From: Polytrichum commune
Lineage: Eukaryota > Streptophyta > Polytrichopsida > Polytrichales > Polytrichaceae
DNA: 64,000 bases
Direction of reading: 5' to 3'
Assembly: GCA_950295325.1 (NCBI GenBank)
Contig: OX485804.1
Coordinates: 38,006,001-38,070,000 of the forward strand
The position numbers were made by a program, and so were the translations under genes. Positions 58,187 to 64,000 of this stretch are shown here, piece after piece (position 1 is the stretch's first letter; each line of letters opens with the position of its first letter). The notes beneath the pieces were generated by a model. It was not told the DNA's origin and ran no database searches. It was given only the letters and a program-made list of their open reading frames with translations.

Positions 58187-58691
58187 GGGCCACTTCACAC
58201 ATGAGACTGAGAGCCCGTGACCATTCCACTTCAAGCACTCTCATTGGTGGAAAAGGCGAAGCCCGTTGAAGTTTGCTTCACACAACCCTTGAGGGACCAA
58301 CGGAGTATATATATGTGAATGCAAGATGGATGTAAAGTCTACATGGATTCTTCCATGGCATCGAATGGATCATGCTCCGTGGTCACTTGGACTATTTTCA
58401 AAAACCACCTCTTGGAGGTAGGCCTAACACAGGACCGGGTGACCATGGTACTCCGAACGCTCACAGCCGTTGATTTATTTTATCTCATCATGTGTGAGGA
58501 CCCGCATGAATAAAAATTCATTGAAATAGCATTAGGTCGAGGGCCCGGTCACATATGACTTCACACTACACTTGAGGGTCCATGACCACACTACATGATT
58601 TTGGGGGTGTGTTGGGACGGCCTTTGGACACTTTGTATTGGGCTCTCACAATTTCATGGTCACGACTCTTGGCTCGTGTGTGAAGTGGCCC
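58187..58691 (-). mobile_element. PIF/Harbinger-like MITE, family A copy 4 (inverted)
   Basis: 505 bp in the opposite orientation to the other three copies. It starts GGGCCACTTCACACATGAGA and ends, on the minus strand, GGGCCACTTCACACACGAGC. TTA flanks both ends (58184-58186 and 58692-58694), a TWA target like the TAA of copies 1 and 2. It contains one 64-codon ORF (58319-58513) that is also seen, mutated, on the minus strand of copy 3. Confidence 0.88.
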
Positions 58692-58939
58692 TTACTGGTC
58701 TTGAAGTGACAAAAATCGGTTGTTGCAACTGGATCCAACTTAAAGCAAGCCATAAGCTAAGCAGCAAAATAGACGGGATGGCTAATTCGGTTGCTTATCT
58801 TAAGATTCTGACATTCACTCTGACATCTGCTTAATTTTCTATACACACGAATTCTGACATGAGCTTCAAGAGGTCGAATCTCCATGCACACATACACGAG
58901 TCAAGAATTCGGACACCACTTTCTTGTTATTACAAGTGG

Positions 58940-59052
58940 CTTATGGGAGGATTTGGGCGAACCAACCCATACACTCGTTCTTTGTTGGATGCTTAAACCC
59001 TTGCCTCCAAGGAATCAGTGTACGGGTTGTTTCGCTCCAGCCCTTATGGGAG
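58940..59052. mobile_element. 93 bp Mutator-like MITE, copy B, with perfect 10 bp duplication
   Basis: The element spans 58950-59042 (93 bp). CTTATGGGAG flanks it exactly on both sides (58940-58949 and 59043-59052). It starts GATTTGGGCGAACCAACCCA and ends, on the minus strand, GGCTGGAGCGAAACAACCCG. It is about 90% identical to copy A at 55370-55462. ORFs that read through are artefacts. Confidence 0.85.
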
Positions 59053-59560
59053 GCCAGAGTCAGACACTCACCCCTTTGAGTTGGGCCCCTACCACTATTA
59101 CCCGAGGCGAAAACGCATGCAATGCTATTATAGCTTCTTTTCTTTTCTTTGCTTTGCTTTGGGAAGCTTGATCTCAAAATTAGCATCAAAGGCCCCTAAA
59201 TTAGTGTAGAGGGACCTACTTGAGTTGAATAAACCACAAACCTATGATAGAAAATGAAAATGATATTAAAGTCCATGTAGCCAAAAGGCTTATGGGATTA
59301 AAAGTCCATCAAGATGGTGTCAAACTAGCCCTAGAGTGGTAGATTGTGGCAACGGCCTCCGTGAGATAGAGATTAATATCAAACTTGATGGTCCGGTTGA
59401 AAGAAAAACTTGAGGTTCCCTAATACTACATTCTTAAATAGTGATCATTGAAAATAATTTCAATGGAGTTATAAACTAGGGGACACTATGACACAAAGTG
59501 TGTCTCATTTTCAACTACAGTATGAGAGCAAAAGTGGCATATTCTATTGTCTCTAGAGAT
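59053..59560. other. Intergenic DNA, no gene recognised
   Basis: Contains the first GAATAAACCACAAACC phrase (about 59227) of the array that follows. Nothing else was seen. Confidence 0.4.
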
Positions 59561-60245
59561 AGAGATAAACATGATCCTATGGAGGTCATGGTTTTACTAG
59601 ACCCCCTTTACCCTTGGTAATAGCGGTGGGAGCCCAACTCAAAGAGGTGGGCATCTAGCCATGGCCAACTTGTCACATGTCACATGCCAACTTGTCATAG
59701 TTGAGGTGAATAAACCACAATCACATGGAGTCCATGTTTTTGCCTTTCGTAAAAGTGATGGGGCCCATCTCAAGGAGGTGGGTGTCTAACTCTAGCCAAC
59801 TTGTCACATGTCACAGCTGAGGAGAATAAACCACGATCCTATGGGGGTCGTGTTTTACCAGACCCCCATTTAACCTTCGTAATTATAGTGATGGGGGGCC
59901 AACTGAAAGAGGTATGCATCTAGCCTTGGCCAACTTCATAACATTATCCAGCTGAGTATGCAGGGTGGATGGGGCCGGGAATTGGTCAAAATGTACTCAG
60001 TATCTATCCCACGATTAGTTTCTTAGCATAGCATATTCAGCGTGATAAACTCGGGTGAAGCAATGTCGATGGTATTATTAAAATGAAACAACTGACAACA
60101 TGTGAAGCATGTTACGGTCACATGTCAACTTCTCACAATTGAAATGAATAAACCACAATCCTATAGGGGCCATGTTTCTACCTTTGGTAAGAGTGGTGGG
60201 GGAGTGGTGGGGGCCCCAGCTCAAAGTGGAGAGTGTCTAGTCTGG
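59561..60245 (+). repeat. Degenerate tandem array upstream of the plus-strand metallothionein
   Basis: Units of roughly 110-130 bp share GAATAAACCACRATCCTATGG, then a short T-rich block, AGACCCCC.TT.ACC, GTAAT.G.GRTGGGGGCC, CAA..GAGGT, and CTAGCC..GGCCAACTT. They start near 59571, 59711, 59826 and 60144. A segment at 59937-60110, homologous to 48350-48535, interrupts the array. The array ends about 100 bp before the TATA box of the metallothionein gene. Confidence 0.7.
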
Positions 60246-60342
60246 CCACCGTAGATGCGATGCGAGGGGCGATCATCGCAGCCGTCGGCCGCGCAACCAA
60301 TGAGCTGCCCCGCCTGCCCATAAAACGCAAACCCACTGTGAG

Positions 60343-60349
60343 TATAAAG
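60343..60349 (+). promoter_or_regulatory. TATA box of the plus-strand metallothionein
   Basis: TATAAAG lies about 130 bp upstream of the ATG at 60474, a spacing almost equal to that of the minus-strand paralogue. An alternative CATAAAA is at 60319-60325, and a CCAAT motif (AACCAATG) lies at about 60295-60302. The surrounding ~100 bp is GC-rich. Motif-based only. Confidence 0.55.
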
Positions 60350-60473
60350 CACGCTTGCGTCCACCGGATTCCTCATTCTCCATTCCCACAGCTTCCCCAA
60401 CCTCCCTCCCCTGCTCATAATTCTCCTGCATCTCATCCTTCCCTCTCGAATCTCTTCCATCCAGCCTTGCACA

Positions 60474-62063
60474 ATGTCAGGATGCGGAAAGCCCAGCTGC
60501 AAATGCGGCAGCGGCTGCCAATGCAGCGCTGGATGCTCGTGAGTCATCTGCTCCTTCAATTCTGATCTCCATCATCTTGTTGTACCCATTCTGGTTGGTT
60601 TCTAGGCTTGTCCGGGTACACGAATCAAGTCGAGAAGTCCATCGTCGAGTGTTGTAGGAATTGGGAGGAGGAACAAGCTAGCTACAGATTTGTCTGTTGT
60701 GATTCGGATGCCATATATGGGAATCGATCGTCTTCGAGTAGTAGTAGTAGTAGTAGTAGTAGTTGGATGCGGTTGTTGCAACTTAGTGGGGATGGTTGTA
60801 AATGGGCTGGTTGATCACTGAGTTTGGGGGGTGATTACTGTTGTACCCATCATTATTTTATTGGTTTGGGATGTTTGGCTCACGGTGGGATGGTGAATTC
60901 TGTGCAGATGCTGCAAGACCTTGGCTGAGCCAACCTTGGGCGGCCTCCGCAAGTGAGTGCAATCTCATTTCCTTCATTCATTTCGTTACGGTCATGCGTC
61001 TGTATAGGCCCAAATTGTCGCAGTATTTCTGAATTTGATGAGAGCTGCGTTTTGTTCTCAGTGCCTGAAACTGCTACTTAGTAACTACTAGTCACGTCAT
61101 GTCATGTCCTCCGAACCTCCGAGTCTGTCCTTCTTGCTTGCAAGTAGACTAGCTATATAGGAGTCTGGAGGCACATGAATTAGTTAATGTGCCTCCCGAG
61201 TGGCATATAGCTCTGATCCCGTCCCTTTAGAATGCCATCAGCTGTGCATAAAATAATCGCTTCTCATGCTTTGACAACGGAACTTGGGGTTAGGAGTATT
61301 AATGTTCATCATGGCCTGGAATGAGGTCTCCAGGTATATATACGACCAGTTATGTCTGAATCAGACAAAGCTTGATGGTCATGTTTTCAGAACTATGAAA
61401 TATAGAAGCAAATTTCCTAACGTAGGGGTCACCATCCACATCCCTAGGTGGAATAATCTAAGTTTGTGTGTCTACTTTAAGGTAGACGCACCTCAGATAG
61501 ATACTTTTTCATCTGATGTCACCCACTTTGGCCATTGTAGGATATGAATAATGAACTGCGACATTGCAAGTAGTGCGAGATGATTAGCAAATCTGTGTTG
61601 TGCTCGTAGCCATTTGCCTCATATTTTTCAAGCTCTTACGAATTATCATATTCACTATCAAAGTGAAGATTCTCGTGCTCGTCAAGCCTCCAATCATGTT
61701 AACTAATGAGCCTAGTAGAACTCTAGCGATTAGCATATTTTGAGCACGTAGTCTTATCTTTTTTTTTTAAAACACGTCATCGTCATTTTGGTGCTAGTTC
61801 TTGTAAGATCCACGCCTAACCATATATCACTCAAATTATAGATGTTAACATTATCGTTGTGTTCAATTCTCATAGGCACGTCTACCTTACCTTTACCTCA
61901 GAGATAAGAAATTGAATTACTAGTATTTCTGCACACGCACAACTGAAGAAATTAAACCTCTGACATGCTGTATGCATTTCTTGTGGTGGGCAGCTACAAC
62001 ATGGAGAACGACTGCAAGTGCGGCTCCAGCTGCAACTGTGCCACCTGCACATGCCACAACTGA
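60474..62063 (+). CDS. Metallothionein, plant type, three exons (59 aa)
   Basis: Cysteine-rich cytosolic metal-binding protein. Exons are 60474-60538, 60908-60952 and 61994-62063 (65+45+70 nt). Introns of 369 and 1041 nt have GTGAGT donors and CAG acceptors at the same phases as the minus-strand paralogue. It has 14 Cys: 8 at residues 4, 9, 11, 15, 17, 21, 23 and 24, a 19-residue Cys-free linker (KTLAEPTLGGLRNYNMEND), and 6 at 44, 46, 50, 52, 55 and 57, followed by His58. It is about 75% identical to the 61-residue paralogue, with every Cys conserved. The paralogue adds Gly-Thr-Lys after the shared CH (this copy ends in Asn). Intron 1 holds an (AGT)n tract. The ATG is the first after the TATA box. 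Metal- or stress-responsive expression is typical of the family but not shown here. Confidence 0.9.
60737..60763 (+). repeat. (AGT)n microsatellite in metallothionein intron 1
   Basis: About nine AGT units inside the first intron of the plus-strand metallothionein. Frame-independent, so not coding. It could be a length-polymorphic marker for the gene. Confidence 0.85.
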
Positions 62064-62374
62064 AAATTTACATCAACCTTTGGGAACCTTGCCATCCCTC
62101 GACTTAATTAATTGATGGCGTTCGAACCAAAAGTCACAAGGAAAGCCAATCGTATTAAAGGAGGATGAAGAAGTTAGACATGGTGGCATCGCTGGCTGGC
62201 TGCGGTTGGTTATAAGCAGCAGGCAGGGACATTCATTGTGTGCCTTAAAATAATGTGTTCAATTTATGCAATCTGGGGCTGACAAGCCCTTACATATATG
62301 TTTGTGAAAAACTGGTGAATATTCAGTGACGATCTTGATCATTTTGTCATACATTCATTCTCTACGAGTGTCTG

Positions 62375-62765
62375 GTGGGCATGCCATTCTACACAAGTTG
62401 TTAGTTGAGTTGTTGGGTTATTGCATCCACTTTGCAAAATCTAGTTGAATGTCTGTTGCTTTGACTAATCAGTACAAGTTCACACAATGAACTTTGAGGT
62501 AGTAACCACCCAGGGTGAAATGGACAAGACCTGGTGGATAGATGGATAATTTATTCATTGGTTTTTTCTTCATATTTGTTTTGTGCTGACGCTAGGCTAT
62601 CATTCCATGCAAGTTGAATCGTCGCACTATTGTATCCAGTTGAGGATTCTTGAAAGTATTGATATTACACTGACTTAGTATGAATTCGCACAAGCAACTC
62701 TGGGCAGTTAGTTAATTACCACCCAAGGAAACATGTGATAAAGTGGACAAAACCTGGTGAATAGG
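62375..62765 (+). repeat. Two-copy tandem duplication, period ~220 bp
   Basis: Downstream of the metallothionein, blocks in 62375-62540 (CAAGTTG, TTATTGCATCCA, GTTGA, GACTAAT, CACCCAGGGTGAAATGGACA, ACCTGGTGGATAG) recur in order in 62590-62765 (CAAGTTG, CTATTGTATCCAG, TTGA, GACTTAG, CACCCAAGG...AAAGTGGACA, ACCTGGTGAATAG). Confidence 0.6.
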
Positions 62766-62788
62766 CCTCAGTTCACCAGGTTTTGCCC
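62745..62788. repeat. Hairpin, 17 bp arms
   Basis: GGACAAAACCTGGTGAA (62745-62761) pairs with TTCACCAGGTTTTGCCC (62772-62788) at 16 of 17 positions across a 10-nt loop. It lies about 680 bp beyond the metallothionein stop codon, at the end of the tandem duplication. Function unknown. Confidence 0.7.
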
Positions 62789-64000
62789 AATTTAGTCTTG
62801 ATTACATGAGGTTTGTTTCCCTACTAAATGATAACTTGCCCAAAGGAAAACAGTTCCTTTGTGTCAGATAATTATCTTCATTCATTTCGGCGTTTGCTGT
62901 CCGTGATTGTACTGTTGAAAGTTCCTTGCCTTTCTTTATCAGTACCATTCTCTCATCTTGTTGAAATCTCATGCCATACCATTCATCCATCATGCACAAC
63001 TAGAATTTCGTTTGTTGAAATAAATCAATAATCCAAGAATATTTTTAAAAAAATCTGAGAAAGTGAAAGGTCATGCCACATCCCCATCTTCAGGAAGTTA
63101 GGTTTGGGTAGTTATACTTTGAAGTGTACTCAACAAGCCAAATTCTACAAAAAGACTCCAATAAGGTCAATGGGCCTAAATGGGTTACTTATCTAAATCA
63201 TACACATGTATTCGAGTGGGGGGATGGTTAGGTGCAGAATTAAGAACAGACACCAGAAAGACCTATATTGAAAGCTATTGGAATACGTGCTCAAAATTTG
63301 TTAACCATTCTAGATTCAATAGTCAACATAATTGAGGGGGGGGGGGTGACCACCTTATGGTTCACTGTCAGTAGACTTTGATAATTCACAATTATTCTAG
63401 ATTAGCTCCATTTTTGGGGATTAACCTTGGCTTCTTCATACGCAATTGCTACGCACAGAAATTTCAATTTTGAAAAGTCGAGTAGTATAAAGCTAGCCAA
63501 AAGCAACAAGTAAACAAATGAGGCCCATCTACCTTGGTTTGGAGCTGGGCCATCATCTCAGTTGCAGAACCCAAACTGGAAAACTTTCCTCGAACCCAGA
63601 AATTCCATATTGTGTACTTCAGAAGCTAATTCCATGTCTAATTGTGTGTTTGGGTGGTCCTCCCAAATGCCCTTCAAATAAGTACCATCTGCAAACTTGC
63701 ACTGACAGTGGTGTTTGCATATTTGAAGCATCCTGTTGAGTATTGAGGAATGTATGTATGATATATTTGGCTCAGGGTTCTTGCTGTTCTTGTAAGAGGT
63801 GCAGTAGAACCTATCCTTTTAGTCATCGCAGCTTAATCTCACTAGATTAATCTGGGATCTTTGATGATGTTTTCAGAGTCAAATCTGTCTTAAAGTGGAA
63901 ACTTTCGTGCCATAAGAAAGGTCCAACATTTTCACTTTCAACTTAAGGTATGAGGATTTTACTAGGTTACTTTTCGCGATCAAAGATGTATATTTGAGCG
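62789..64000. other. Intergenic DNA, no gene recognised
   Basis: Short ORFs only. A poly-G run lies near 63335-63347. Nothing else was seen to the end of the window. Confidence 0.4.

Noticed and set aside
56881-58513. Similar 64-92-codon ORFs in two places that look like a conserved small protein
   Set aside because: They lie inside two copies of the family A MITE in opposite orientation; the similarity is that of the repeat, not of a selected protein.
60221-60565. Overlapping 112- and 110-codon ORFs on both strands
   Set aside because: They cover the GC-rich promoter and exon 1 of the plus-strand metallothionein; composition alone explains them.

Overview
The window reads as nuclear DNA of a land plant. 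The evidence is two three-exon genes with GT/AG introns for plant-type metallothioneins, remains of plant-style transposons (hAT, PIF/Harbinger-like, Mutator-like, mariner/Stowaway-like, pogo-like, LINE), TTTAGGG-type interstitial telomere motifs, and AT-rich, microsatellite-rich intergenic DNA. The metallothionein layout (8 Cys, a very short linker, then 6 Cys) differs from the usual flowering-plant types, and the DNA is gene-poor and packed with old transposons. I therefore lean towards a fern, lycophyte or another non-flowering plant, but this is inference and I cannot name a species.

Only two loci look like intact host genes. Both are metallothioneins with the same exon phases: one on the minus strand (17534-18684, 61 aa) and one on the plus strand (60474-62063, 59 aa). 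They are an inverted paralogous pair about 42 kb apart. Each has a TATA-like box about 130 bp upstream of the ATG.

The rest is a mosaic of mobile DNA. Boundaries could be set at base level for many elements because inverted ends and target duplications are visible. They include four copies of a ~500 bp TWA-flanked MITE, three copies of a 350-490 bp TA-flanked MITE, and two copies of a 93 bp element with 10 bp duplications. There is also a 616 bp hAT-like MITE with an 8 bp duplication, a 651 bp pogo-like deletion derivative, a 1062 bp TTA-flanked element, and several more inverted-repeat elements. The most interesting is a 1500 bp transposon (20718-22217) with a perfect 8 bp target duplication that carries an uninterrupted 258-codon ORF of a family I cannot name.

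Decayed transposon or gene bodies are a LINE connector/RNase H segment (10430-13115, minus), a LINE C-terminus with CCHC, RHN and PD motifs (50955-51729, plus), and a TTF-finger hAT transposase (43600-45955, minus). A possible CACTA-associated ORF lies at 40040-41965 and an FCP1-like phosphatase pseudogene at 25877-27655.

Structural curiosities include a perfect 38-bp-arm hairpin (28451-28540), a foldback upstream of the minus-strand metallothionein, tandem arrays with periods of ~100-330 bp, a tRNA-like 50-mer, and unusually many long G or C homopolymers. No rRNA gene, convincing functional tRNA, CRISPR array or organellar gene was seen.
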